DNA of 64,000 bases from Siphonodentalium dalli (lineage: Eukaryota; Mollusca; Scaphopoda; Gadilida; Siphonodentaliidae), in NCBI GenBank assembly GCA_032622095.1, contig CP136061.1, positions 85,842,324 to 85,906,323 of the forward strand, read 5' to 3'. The notes under the pieces are model-generated. The model saw nothing but the letters and a program-made list of their open reading frames with translations. It did no database searches and had not been told where the DNA came from. Shown here one piece after another: positions 1 through 11,016 of the stretch; positions within the stretch are counted from its first letter, which is position 1, and each line of letters starts with the position of its first letter. A program made the translations under genes and the position numbers.

Positions 1-1608
1 TTATACCAATTGTACGGATTATCTATTATCGCGAACCTTTTCACTGCTCGTATGAGATTGTATAAATTTTGGGTTCAAAGTGACTTAGTCGGACAGGTGC
101 GTAACACCCTGTACCATCAGAAGTAGGCCAGCCATGGCGAAGGCAATTCTATTTTAAAGAGCGCGGATTTGGGATAACTGCATTGTGTGAGAACGTAATT
201 GATTCGCGTACATCTATATGCATTTCAGTATGTTGCTTTCCCGAGTAATGGTGCCTTTTCTGTGCGCATATATAGCACCAAAGTGAACATACGCCTTCTC
301 ACCAGCAAAATGATAAATAGCCGATGTGTTGAAATGGTGGTATACCAGAAACATATATAGCATGTCGAGCTTGTAAACTAGACGGATATTCTTCTGAATA
401 TACGGGTATGAATGCGCGTATTTTACCATTTAATATGTTATTACAAGTCTTCGCAGTTATGCATAAGTTCATAATACCAAGTTAACAATCGTTATTCACA
501 CACAAATATAAATATGTCGTATAACGTAATTATGGTACGTTGAACGATCACCCATTTCGCAACAGCGAAATAGCGTATGATGACATTAAGCTCTCTTTGC
601 TCGCGGGCCTATATCGCGATTTCCCCAACAGTTTAAGGTGTTTTATTTCACTAATAGATATGGTAGCATTCTGGGAATGATATATACATGGCAGCTTATA
701 CCTACACATTCCATATACAATTCGCTTAATTTTGGTGTGATTCATATTCTTGAATACACGCAGGTGGTGAATTAGTCGGCGCTTTAAGACATGTTTGTGT
801 ATATTTTCCGATTAGCGGACGTACGTACGACGTCGTTGTCGGACTACTCCTAACTTATAACACTTTGCATTACGTCTCGTCCAATTAATGCGAAATATGC
901 AATCAACGATCTTAACAAACGGGCAATAAAGTCATACATTTTCACTCGTGCCACATACAGATGATAAAGAGACAGTTTTTAATTGGTCAGATCTAAATTC
1001 AACAAACGTATGCTATATACCAGATGGGAATTTAATACCAAACCTTAGATAGTTACGTTCGGAAATTATGATACCAAAATTAGCGACTTAGGGGCGACAA
1101 GGTTGGGGTGTCGGACGGGACACGCTGACTCCCATTCATTTAATTTGAATATATCTTATATTAAAATGGTTTACGGGCGCGTGAACGGATAGAAAATAGT
1201 TTCAATTCAATTGAGAACTGCAAGCGAAAGTCCGCGCATCAGACGGATTGTGCTTTCTGAAAACGTGGTCCATGCGGAGAAGTGTTATAACATTATACGA
1301 CGGACACCACAGTTCTGTTAATTCTCAAGTGTCAAAGTCGAGAATTTTTTTTGTAAAAAATGGGCGTTTTAAAAAAAGTGAAAACAAAACGAACTACTAT
1401 TCTAAAACTAATGAATTTAGAGCGTTTTTTTGACTCAAAATATGTCAATTGTAAGCCGCATCGTGATAAAACTGCAGAATTACGGCCGATTGACAAGACA
1501 GACAGCCGACATTGTTTTGAGTGATTACCCATTAGCCAATATAACAATTAACGCAGTGCGCCGAACAGGAATGGCTGTTGAAATATATCATCAGTGGTCA
1601 TTGGTGTA
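1..1608. other. No recognisable gene or repeat
   Basis: Both strands carry only short open frames (71 codons or fewer) with no family resemblance. The sequence is AT-rich and of ordinary complexity. I see no tandem structure, inverted repeat or RNA gene here. Confidence 0.5.
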
Positions 1609-2263
1609 AAAACATATGTCCAACCCTGTCAAATTTTCTTCCTTGGACTAAGCTGACAACGGTCAATACGACTACAAAAACCAAATGCAGTTATCTGGAA
1701 TAATACGGGAGGACAACAGAGTACAATAAAATAGAGGTTTGCCAACTATGGGCGGTAACTCTTCAGGGAAAGCGCGGACACAAGTTTTTATGCCCGTGGG
1801 CAGTAGTGCATATCGAGATGTGCATACGGTCTAATTGTCGATGCTCTGCTTCTTATAATTTCCGAGATAATAAAATGACATTTTTTCAAATAAAGGGAGA
1901 TAACTCCTCGGTGAAAGCGCGGACAAAATCGTTATGGGCCATATGGTTAGAACTCATGTACCCCAACCTACTTACCAAGTTTTGGTGTCCTACTTCTTGT
2001 ACTTTTCGAGTAATAGTGATTACAAAAGTGTCAAGTATAATAATAATAACAATGAAAAATAATCGCAAAAGGGCCATAACTCCGCCAAGAAACATTGGGC
2101 GGAAATCCTGATACCATTATATTTAGTAAACCTTCGATGCCTACATTCGCTAGAGATTTCGCGTTCCTACTGCAATCAGTTTCTGAGTATTTCGAAATAA
2201 ACGGAAAACGACCTCAGTAGAAAAACAATATACTTCCTTGGTTACACCATGGAAGTATAATAA
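1609..2263 (+). repeat. Direct repeat, copy A (655 bp)
   Basis: This block recurs almost unchanged at 3049-3703, exactly 1,440 bp downstream and in the same orientation. The only internal difference I found is G at 1838 versus T at 3278. Similarity starts at the sequence beginning ATATGTCCAACCCTGTC and stops after GGAAGTATAATAA. A 101-codon frame (1806-2111) and an opposite-strand 69-codon frame lie inside and are duplicated with it. Neither resembles a known protein, so I treat them as chance frames. The near-identity points to a recent segmental duplication or a young mobile element. Confidence 0.85.
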
Positions 2264-3048
2264 TAGGGCGAATCTTGAGCTGAAAACATCGTAGTTTAGG
2301 GACGGAAAATACGAAGTAGGATGATTATATCACGTCCTTACCATGTTTATGTTGATCTCAAGTGATTGCAAGTGACCCCACCCCAGCCTCGAAATTGGGT
2401 GACGGGATTGGGAAATTGTCAACCCAGGCTCAAAATGCGAATTTTGAAGACCCGTAACTCCGTTATTTTCCAATGGATTTAAAAATTGTTTTCAGTTTTG
2501 TGATCTGCTGCTCACATATATTGTATGGAATGCATTTCATCTGAATCAGAGACGAAAAACATTTCGGTTATTGGAAAGCATATGGGCCCAAGTTCAAACT
2601 TTGAGGGTCCAAATCTCCGCCATTTTCCAACGGATCTGAGATCTGTTTTCAGCGTCGTGATAAGTTTGTAGGGTAGATGTTATATTCCAAGTTTCATCTG
2701 ATTCGGAGACTAAATAAAATATGGAACCATAAACCACCCCTCCCCAGAACAACAATACTGAACCGACACTGGCAAAATTTGGCTCACACCGAGCACTAGA
2801 TAGTCTGGATACTTAGAAGTGTGTCACTATTTGCAATGATTGTCCGTTTTAAAGGAGATAGGGCGACAACCCGATTGTCCCCCCCCCCCAAAAATATTTG
2901 AGGGCCCACAACTCTGGTATTTCTACTCAGATTTCAATTTGTTTTCGCGGTATTTGATCAGCTTTACACAGTCAATCCATACACAGAAATAGACGAGATT
3001 CGTAACGAATTTTTTTTTTTTTTAATTTGGCACCCCCATCCTATTGTA
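2264..3048. repeat. Spacer between direct repeats, with three diverged monomers
   Basis: Three diverged copies of one motif can be followed. They start near 2457 (AACTCCGTTATTTTCCAATG), 2611 (AATCTCCGCCATTTTCCAAC) and 2910 (AACTCTGGTATTT). Each is followed by a GTTTTC stretch and a CATCTGATTCGGAGAC-like stretch. A C9 run sits at 2881-2889 and a T run near 3010. No gene is visible. Confidence 0.5.
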
Positions 3049-3703
3049 AAAATATATGTCCAACCCTGTCAAATTTTCTTCCTTGGACTAAGCTGACAAC
3101 GGTCAATACGACTACAAAAACCAAATGCAGTTATCTGGAATAATACGGGAGGACAACAGAGTACAATAAAATAGAGGTTTGCCAACTATGGGCGGTAACT
3201 CTTCAGGGAAAGCGCGGACACAAGTTTTTATGCCCGTGGGCAGTAGTGCATATCGAGATGTGCATACGGTCTAATTTTCGATGCTCTGCTTCTTATAATT
3301 TCCGAGATAATAAAATGACATTTTTTCAAATAAAGGGAGATAACTCCTCGGTGAAAGCGCGGACAAAATCGTTATGGGCCATATGGTTAGAACTCATGTA
3401 CCCCAACCTACTTACCAAGTTTTGGTGTCCTACTTCTTGTACTTTTCGAGTAATAGTGATTACAAAAGTGTCAAGTATAATAATAATAACAATGAAAAAT
3501 AATCGCAAAAGGGCCATAACTCCGCCAAGAAACATTGGGCGGAAATCCTGATACCATTATATTTAGTAAACCTTCGATGCCTACATTCGCTAGAGATTTC
3601 GCGTTCCTACTGCAATCAGTTTCTGAGTATTTCGAAATAAACGGAAAACGACCTCAGTAGAAAAACAATATACTTCCTTGGTTACACCATGGAAGTATAA
3701 TAA
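3049..3703 (+). repeat. Direct repeat, copy B (655 bp)
   Basis: Second copy of the 1609-2263 block, essentially identical to it. Beyond its right edge the two flanks diverge completely: copy A runs into TAGGGCG, copy B into an A-rich stretch. That gives a sharp repeat boundary at about 3703. Confidence 0.85.
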
Positions 3704-3770
3704 ATAAAAACAAAATAATTTAAAAAAATGTCATGTTTCTGACCAACCACGCCAGTGGCGGGCTAACCTG

Positions 3771-3796
3771 CTAGTCTCATATCTATTTTGAAGAGC

Positions 3797-3827
<31 letters not shown>

Positions 3828-4156
3828 ATGTCATTGATACAAATCTACGATTCTCGACCGATCGGGACGAAACTTGGTACGTGTGTGTAGTTTGATCAGG
3901 CGGTCGTCGTTGTCGTATTGGCGAGCCCGTGCGACGCCCGTGCAGCGCATGCGCAGACCAGATCTCGGAAACGGGTGGAGCTATCGACTTGAAATTTGGT
4001 TTGTGAATGTATCTTGCCCCGGATACGAATTTTATCGGGTCGCCGAGCCCATGCGTCGCCAGCTTCGCGCATGCGCAGACCAGATCTCGGAAACTGGTAG
4101 AGCTATCGACTTGAAATTTGGTTTTTGAATAGCCCGGACAACGTCGGGCTCATCGG
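3771..4156 (+). repeat. CTAGTCT-headed repeat element 1
   Basis: Starts CTAGTCTCATATCTATTTTG, runs through a (GTCT)n tract (about 3808-3830), then two GC-rich modules. Each module contains GAGATCTCGGAAACGGGTGG-like sequence followed by ATCGACTTGAAATTTGG. The end is an imperfect palindrome, AGCCCGGACAACGTCGGGCT, then CATCGG. Just outside the left edge lies CGCCAGTGGCGGGCTAA, which is also found beside the inverted relative at 23.66 kb. GC content is much higher than in the surrounding DNA. No coding function is supported. Confidence 0.75.
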
Positions 4157-4647
4157 CTAGTCTCTTATATATTTTGAAGACCTTTGTTTGTCTGTCTGTA
4201 TGTCATTTATACAAATCTACGATTCTCGACCGATCGGGACGAAACTTGGTACGTGTGTGTAGTTTGACCAGGTGGTCGACGTTGTCGTATTGGCGAGCCC
4301 GTGCGGCGCCCGCTTCGCGCATGCGCAGACGAGATCTCGGAAACGGGTGGAGCTATCGACTTGAAATTTGGTACGTGTGTGTAGTTTGACCAGGCGGTCG
4401 TCGTCGTATTGTCGAGCCCGTGCGACGCCCGTGCAGCGCATGCGCAGACGAGATATCGGAAACGGGTGGAGCTATCGACTTGAAATTTGCTATGTGAATG
4501 TATCTTGCACCGGATACGAATTTTATCGGGTCGCCGAGCCCGTGCGACGCAAGCTTCGAGCATGTGCAGACCAGATCTCGGAAACGGGTCGAGCTATCGA
4601 CTTGAAATTTGGTTTTTGAATAGCCCGGACAAAGTCGGGCTCATCGG
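4157..4647 (+). repeat. CTAGTCT-headed repeat element 2
   Basis: Follows element 1 head to tail with the same head (CTAGTCTCTTATATATTTTG) and the same tail (GCCCGGACAAAGTCGGGCTC, then ATCGG). It carries three of the GC-rich modules, so it is about 100 bp longer than element 1. Open frames on both strands are repeat translations, not genes. Confidence 0.75.
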
Positions 4648-5250
4648 CTAGTCTACTATATATTTTGGGACTTCTGTCTGTTTGCTTGTTATTTGTCTGT
4701 TAGCTATGGCCGGGAAAACTGCAGGGCGGAATTAGCCCAAACTTGCTACCTAAGATTTCTTTTGTCCAGGGGGTATTTTGGATTGGTCAAATCGTGACTC
4801 CGACCTTGACTTGACCTTCAAAAAGGTCAATTCAAGGTCTAATCGGGTAAAACGGGTCGGATTTCGACGAAATTTGATACCCATGTGTACTTTTGTCCGG
4901 GGAGTGTTTTGGACGGGTCAAATGGTGACCCTGACCTGACCTTAACATTCAAAATTGTCAAATCGCAAATTTTGACGAGATTTCGACAACATTTGATACA
5001 TAGGGTTACTTTTGTCCGAGAAGTGTTTTGGAGATGTCAAGTCGTGACCCCAACCTGACCTCGGTCTTTAAAATGGTCAATTCAAGGTCAAACCGTGTAA
5101 AACCTGACGGATTTCGACAGGTACTTATTTGATATATAGGGTTACTTTTGTCCGGGGAGTGTTTCGGATGGTCAAATCGTGACCTCGACCTCGACCTGAC
5201 CTTGACCTTCAAAATGGCCAAATCAAGGTCAAATCGCGCAATTCGCCGAA
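4648..5250 (+). repeat. Element 3: about 120-bp tandem repeats with AGGTCA half-sites
   Basis: Shares the CTAGTCT...TATATATTTTGGGACTTCTGTCTG head of elements 1 and 2. The body is then about four diverged monomers of roughly 120 bp, each with ACTTTTGTCCGGGGAGTGTTT, GACCTTGACCTTCAAAA and TCAAGGTCA-type segments. AGGTCA or its complement occurs many times, including TCAAGGTCA near 5085 and 5223 and TGACCTTGACCTT near 5199. No clear element end was found. Confidence 0.7.
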
Positions 5251-5310
5251 AAGCATATTTACTTCACAAAATGCAAGTTTTGTGTGATGGATAAATATAA
5301 TATGTAGCTG

Positions 5311-5430
5311 ATGTCGTCGCTTAAACTGTTTATGTCCGCTCGGGGGATTTGGCATCTTTGGGACTGCAGAGCCTCGCCCAATAGATCCTCAAATCCCCCT
5401 CATGGACATAAACAGTTTAAGTGACGACAC
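5311..5430. repeat. Long-stem hairpin (40-bp arms)
   Basis: Arms 5311-5350 and 5391-5430 are reverse complements apart from a few mismatches (the left arm starts ATGTCGTCGCTTAAACTG, the right arm ends CAGTTTAAGTGACGACAC). They enclose a 40-nt loop. It could be a small foldback or MITE remnant; no target duplication is clear. Confidence 0.75.
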
Positions 5431-5440
5431 TAGTTACAAT

Positions 5441-5455
5441 ATGTATATATATATA

Positions 5456-5497
<42 letters not shown>
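5441..5497. repeat. (TA)n microsatellite
   Basis: Almost pure AT dinucleotide tract immediately right of the hairpin. Confidence 0.95.
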
Positions 5498-5498
<1 letters not shown>

Positions 5499-5945
5499 CG
5501 GCGACATAATCACTCTCAACCAGTACATTGTGACTCAATCTCATACTGCATTGCACAATATCGATGAAATGGGTAAGGTCCATATGCGAGCTGGTAATTG
5601 TGCCATTCTATTTGTTTTTAAACTTTGACGTTTCTTGAACTTTCTTCCAGATGCCAGTTCGGCCAGAGTTTATCCATAATTTTGTTGGTCACCATATTTG
5701 ATATGTTTCCACAATAAACGATAAACGTATTCGTTTTACTCTTATTAATAACAGACATCTGGAACAATTTGGAAATCAAAATTAAAAATTATAATGTTCT
5801 GTGGTAAAAGTTTTTTTCATTCTATTTAGTTTTTTGTTAGTGTGTGTTTGGGGTTACTACAAATATACTATGTATTGTACACATACCATTTTTTGGACGA
5901 AAAATTGTCTTGTTCCCTGCTTTAAGTGCGACCACTTCTGGAAGT
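5498..5945. other. No recognisable feature
   Basis: AT-rich sequence without long frames, repeats or motifs that I can support. Confidence 0.5.
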
Positions 5946-6010
5946 TAAGATAAGATAAGATAAGATAAGATAAATTTATTTAAACATATTACAAAAAAGC
6001 TTTTGACCGA
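5946..6010 (-). repeat. (GATAA)n tract, possible LINE 3' tail
   Basis: About five GATAA units are followed by AATTTATTTAAACATATTAC. Read on the minus strand this is AATAAATTT followed by a (TTATC)n tail, the layout expected of a CR1/L2-type LINE 3' end. It abuts the inverted element that starts at 6011. Too short to classify further. Confidence 0.4.
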
Positions 6011-6688
6011 CTAGAGATATACATCGAGCCTATCTATGGGCCGCCGTTCTTCTATTTATTACCAATTTTATGATATCACAAAATCGAATATATCTTATCA
6101 TACAATTTTAATTATTTAGTGATATCACATATTCACAAGTTTTCTCTGGTGAGGCCTAACTTCGGGTTTTGGCTGTCTGTCCTGTATATGCTGCATAGCA
6201 TTATGTGTATGTTCTATCTGCTGGTCAGCGTCATATGTATTTTCTGTATCAGTGTTGTTCTTTCGAACGAAAAAAACCCCGAAATTTTGCGATTAATTGA
6301 ACATTAATATTGACTAAATAACGGTGATATTTGAACAAGTGTTTTAAAATAGTTTAAAAAAACTGTCTTTTATATATATATATCATTCGATTTTGTTATA
6401 TCATAAATTCATTTTATGATATCAATAAATATTTTATTATATGACTAAATGCATTTAGTTATATCAATAGTCTTTTCATCCGAATATTTGATATCCCAAA
6501 ATAAATATATGATAGCACGTTTCCGAATAAGTTATATCACAAAATGAATATATGATATCATAAAACCGAATATGTGATATCACTAAATACTTAAAATTTT
6601 ATGATATCATATATTCGATTTCGTGATATAAAATAGGTAATAAATAGAAGAACGGTGGCCCATAGAGAGGCTCGATATATATGTCTAG
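6011..6688. mobile_element. 678-bp element with about 80-bp inverted ends, non-coding
   Basis: The left end 6011-6090 (CTAGAGATATACATCGAGCC...) and the right end 6609-6688 (reverse complement starts CTAGACATATATATCGAGCC) are inverted copies with few mismatches. The interior is AT-rich and packed with TGATATCA-type palindromes and short TATATGATATCAC units. A 62-codon frame (6119-6307) is unrecognised. The form is that of a MITE or foldback element. No target-site duplication is obvious, so the superfamily cannot be named. Confidence 0.7.
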
Positions 6689-7241
6689 GCATTTTAAAAG
6701 TACTCAATCCGATCAAACTCTCCCCATATCATTAAGTTACAACAACAACAACAACAACAACATTTCTTCAAAATACTCTTTAGTTATCAGTCTCGATAAA
6801 TTACAACAAAATACGGTCACCGCTGTCAACTACATGTATGCTATAAAATTTTCCAAAACGTGTTATTTATTAACATGTTGTACAACGAAATATTGCCATA
6901 TTATCACTTGAGTATCACGAAATTTTGCCGTATTACCAATTAATTTTATAGTTATCCATCCTCGTCCGCAATTTTGTCCGAGACCGTCGATCTGACGACT
7001 TTTATCTGGGCCACAAATAAGAACACATTTCGAGAAATAACAAATTTCAAAAATTGATATCCGATCACTCTGAGCTTTGATGGGTGGGTTCATCGACTCA
7101 AATCAAAATGTTTTACCCCTGATGCCAAAGAAATAGTAATTCGGATAATGCATCTTTAACTGTTTTTTTGTATACTGACTGTGCCACACAATTTACGTAA
7201 TTCTCTCATGCAATGCAAGTACACAAATTCCACAAGAACTA
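6689..7241. other. Unannotated spacer with a (CAA)n tract
   Basis: Contains a (CAA)n tract at about 6739-6761. The rest, up to the LINE target duplication, has no supported feature. Confidence 0.5.
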
Positions 7242-7273
7242 TACAGATCATCAGCACTCTACCTAGGGTACAA
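7242..7273 (+). repeat. Left target-site duplication of LINE copy 1
   Basis: 32 bp that recur at 11090-11121 with a single C/A mismatch (core ATCATCAGCACTCTAC). It directly abuts the point where LINE ORF1 homology begins, as expected for target-primed insertion with 5' truncation. Confidence 0.85.
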
Positions 7274-7654
7274 CTAATGAGAAAGCTTTAAATAAAGTTA
7301 TGAAAGCGCTTAAAGTGGAAACAGACAAAAATGACCTTGGCCGCTCTGATCGCCTTGGACAGTTTGACAAAACAAAAGAGTAAACAAAGACCTAGATCGA
7401 TTATAGTCAGATTAACCCGACATGATCAGAAACATGAACTCTTCATGGCGAAACGACCACTTAAAAACTGTAAGATATTCGGTAATGACACCAAACTTGT
7501 GATAACGGAAAGCCATAGCGCAAAAAACATGGAGCTTCTCAAGGAAGTACATAAACATGCAAATGTTAAGAATTCTTGGACCATGGACGGCACGATTATT
7601 GCCTTAACACACCATGACACAAAGTCACTCATTCAGAAACCCAGTGATCTTTAG
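7274..7654 (+). pseudogene. LINE ORF1 remnant (3' half)
   Basis: Encodes the C-terminal half of an L1-ORF1p-like RNA-binding protein. It reads KALKVETDKNDLGRSDRLG in one frame, then shifts near 7360-7385 into PRSIIVRLTRHDQKHELFM and NMELLKEVHKHANVKNSWT. These match copy 2 (ALKVPIEPNEIGRTHRLG; LTRHDVKHDLFMSKRKLKN) closely. Homology starts abruptly at 7274 beside the target duplication, so the coiled coil was never inserted. An in-frame stop (TAA at about 7379) and a frameshift mark it as dead. The Arg codon AGA of IIVRLTR is intact here, whereas copy 2 has TGA at that place. Confidence 0.85.
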
Positions 7655-9481
7655 AAACTCTAAGGAGGTCAAGGTTAACCAACATGCAATGATGTGTCTT
7701 CTTGCATGTTCTCACATGTTCTTGTTTGTTCCTCTGTATATATGTTTGTTTGTCACTGTATGTTTGTCTACCTTGGTGTGCTATATATAACCAAATATTA
7801 CTGCTACCTTTTGCTACTTCTGTATGTACTCTTATCGCATGAATAGAAAACTAAATCATGACTATACATAAACCCTATCCTCATAAAATGTTGAATCATA
7901 CTCTCTATCTGCATAATAATAATATATATGTATGTATACTGTTATGTAGCTTGCATGCTCTTCATTCATTCAATAGATACATTAAACAATAGTGGTCATT
8001 TTTCACTCAGTCTTTCATCAGCATAACTAACTGTATATCAGGCGAACCTTTCCACACGAACGTGGTATTTAATTTATATGAGTCGTATAAAGATACATGC
8101 ATATCAGAAACATAGTAAAAGACCCACTACAAAATTCAATATCATTCAGTTAACCTTTGGCGAAAATCTGGCTCTTTTATTTTTAACTGTCAAATTCTTG
8201 TGAGTGAACTATGCCATCAACAACACCAAGAAGAATAGGGCATGAAATGCATATCAATTGCACGAACCTAATAATGATGTTATGATATTGTATATGTTGC
8301 CTTGCATGATAATTATGTATACTGTATTTACGACATATTACACCTTTATGATTACTTGTTCATAAATCTACGTGTAGTCCAGAGCATAACTCTATCTATT
8401 TGTCTGCATGTTTTGTTATACCACACGATTACATGAATCCAAGAACGTCCTCTAATCACTATCACCACTGATCTACCTAGTATATACCGATAACACTTCC
8501 AGAACATCTGGTAGTGTCATTGCATACATATTGGGTATATTAAGTCTTGCAAAAAAATAGGTATAAAATAATACCCCCCATCTGGAACTTCTTTAATTAA
8601 ACTCTTAGAAAATCACTCGTCGCTGCTTCCTGTAAAGCGACTTTCTGTAATAAAATTTAACTAAATTATTAATCTGAAACATTAAAAACAGTACAATACA
8701 TGTACAAAACTTGTATCACTTTATTGTCCACCACCCTTAACTCAAATGATAAGACACGTAATGATTAATATAATAACGAATCAGGATCAGGGCCTAACCT
8801 GACCCAAAGATTATTTAAATCAGATCTTGATAAAATTTTGCCCCAAGTTAACAAATCATGCTCATGTTACCATTTCCCTATATAAAAAATCTCCCAATTA
8901 TACTGGTGTTTATACAAAAGGAAATAGCCTACATATTCTACAAGTGTAATATGTCTAGAAGAACAGGATCCGAATCAAGCCTGATCATATAGTTTTGTCT
9001 AAATAAGCTATTAATTGACTATAGCCCCAGTATAAATATTCAAACAATTACAAACTATGTTTACTATATTCTTAAATAAATAAATAGCCTTTAGCTTTAT
9101 AAACACAGTTGAAGATCACATTACGGTACTATATTCAGATATACAAAATTAAACCAATGTAATATCAAGATTGTATTATGGTATTAGCATGTGATATATG
9201 ATTTCAATAATTCCATTTAACAAAAACAAAATTCTGTATTTATTACCATATTTATATTCAAGTATAATTTAAATTCAATTCAATTGATCGTACACAGATC
9301 AGGCTTTACTGGACCAGAAATAATAATAATACATTTACTAGTAAAGTGATTCCTTTCACTGCCAACCACTGGTTTACGTTGGAAACCTCATCCAACTGCA
9401 CCATCTCTTAAACTTCCCTTCTATTGTTCTCTATACCATACACAAAGCGAATCCCACACCCCCACCCCACCAAAAACTAAA
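7655..9481. other. LINE copy 1 inter-ORF region, no gene
   Basis: AT-rich sequence between the ORF1 stop and the PHD finger. The same interval is about 650 bp in copy 2 and 1.8 kb here. No frame, terminal repeat or duplication explains the extra length. Confidence 0.5.
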
Positions 9482-10236
9482 ATGCCAATAAAGTATCCAT
9501 GCTCAACCTGTAAAAGAAATATGTAGGAAACAACCAAGATGCTCTAGGTGTGACATGCGTGACTAGTGGATTCATTTGAAATGCTCTAAGCTAAATAAAC
9601 TGATCGACGAAAACTTGATGAAGACAACACATCTTGGTTCTGCTACCACTGTATCTAAGAAGTCTTCCCTTTCAATCATATTGAAGAAGCTCTCTTCAAA
9701 TTAGCAATACATGACATGAAACAAAATTGCAATCATTTAGATCTGCCAAACATGAAACAACTTCTAACAAACCCCTTTACACTAAACGATGATTTCCAAA
9801 ATGAGTATGATTCAGAAGAAAGTGCGAGTTTATTAGACAACCCGATTTCCTCAAATTATCTATTATTAGAAGAATTCAATGAAAATACTAACCACATAGA
9901 CATTAATATAACATAAGTTATGATTCACAATAATATGAGATCCATAAGTAAGTACATAGATAAATTATCAACCTTTCTCAACAATTGCAGACATAACTTT
10001 GACATTATAGGTATTACTGAAACATGGTTATCTAATGGCTCACCTATGAACCTCATGAAATTGAATGGATATAACCTGGTTGAATGTCATAGAGACAATA
10101 AAGGGGGAGGAGTTGGACTTTATATAAATCCATCACTAAAACTGAGATCCGTACTGATCTGATTATCAACAATGACTTTCTGGAAAGCATTTTCATTGAG
10201 CTGGAAAATAATAGAGGGAAAAAACAAATAGTAGGC
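9482..10236 (+). pseudogene. LINE ORF2 remnant: PHD finger and endonuclease start
   Basis: Begins ATGCCAATAAAG with a decayed C4HC3 finger (CSTCKRNM..., then WIHLKCSKL, then WFCYHC), broken by stops and by a Cys-to-Arg change. Next come FPFNHIEEALFKLAIHDMK and LTNPFTLNDDFQNEYDSEES. One stop after NITN-like sequence at 9914-9916 precedes the endonuclease N-terminus (MIHNNMRSISKYIDKLSTF; FDIIGITETWLSNGSP; GGGVGLYINPSL). Tracing it against copy 2 shows residue-by-residue similarity up to KKQIVG at 10236. There the sequence jumps past the rest of the endonuclease and the whole RT. The WL after ITET is intact here, but is a stop in copy 2. Confidence 0.85.
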
Positions 10237-10678
10237 TAAACATATGGAGCTCGTCTATCGAAAAACTAAATCTTACTAAAATCAGCAAATTACAGGAGAA
10301 TGCCCTAAAAGTTATCTAAAATGGAACTAGTAATATTTCCGCATATTGCAGACAAGCCAAACTACTAATGCTTGATGAAATTGGGAAAATGCAGTTAATT
10401 AGAATACTGCATGACTTCCATACACATACACTACCTGATTCCTTATTAAAATTATTCACAAACCTAGCAGATATACATAGCCATAATAATCGCGCAAAAT
10501 CAAAAGGTAATCTATATCATTAATTTAAAAGGATCAAACCCTCCAAAATCGCAATCTCAAACAAAGCCCGAGCTTTATGGAATAGCCTCCCTGAGGATTG
10601 CAGATTACTCATTGGAACGAGTATTGACTACCCCAAATATGTAAAATATCACTTTATCAATGCATGTTATGATAAATG
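10237..10678 (+). pseudogene. LINE ORF2 remnant: C-terminal tail
   Basis: Reads NIWSSSIEKLNLTKISKLQ, NALKVI, then MQLIRILHDFHTHTLPDSL, IHSHNNRAKSKGNLYH, stop, and KARALWNSLPEDCRL. This is the region downstream of the RT thumb. Copy 2 has MQMIKMLHDFQQKKLPKSL and RARCLWNQLPNDCKL at the matching place. The junction with the endonuclease fragment at about 10236/10237 marks an internal deletion corresponding to about 2.1 kb of copy 2. Several stops make it non-functional. Confidence 0.8.
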
Positions 10679-10981
10679 ATCCATATGTGTTAATGACCTT
10701 CTACATAATTCAAATTCATCAAAGAATAAAAAAACAAACAAACTTTCATATTCTTAGTCTAAATCAACTGAGCCCTTACACACTCATTACATTGAATTAA
10801 TAATGTTTATTGAAATCAAGTAACATACAGTTCTATTGTTTATTATCATATCTATTCACACCATTTACCACCCCACCACACCCCTCCCTAACCTACATCT
10901 CTCTCAACTGTTCTTCTCCTCTTGCACTTGCACCCACGTGTAGTTTATGTCTATATTATACATATTGTATTATTATTATAT

Positions 10982-11016
10982 GGCTCTGACCTATAAGCCA
11001 TGGCTTCGACAGAGCC
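10982..11016 (+). other. LINE 3' UTR stem-loop
   Basis: GGCTCTG at 10982-10988 pairs with CAGAGCC at 11010-11016, about 70 bp upstream of the LINE tail. CR1/L2-type reverse transcriptases are known to recognise 3'-end RNA structures. That this stem plays such a role is an inference. Confidence 0.5.

Noticed and set aside
1806-3551. Duplicated 101-codon frames in the direct repeats as a gene pair
   Set aside because: Both strands are open, no domain, and one of the few differences is a Cys-to-Phe replacement; duplication alone does not make it a gene.
3874-4619. Coding frames in the GC-rich repeats
   Set aside because: Same peptide words recur with each module in several frames and on both strands; repeat translation.
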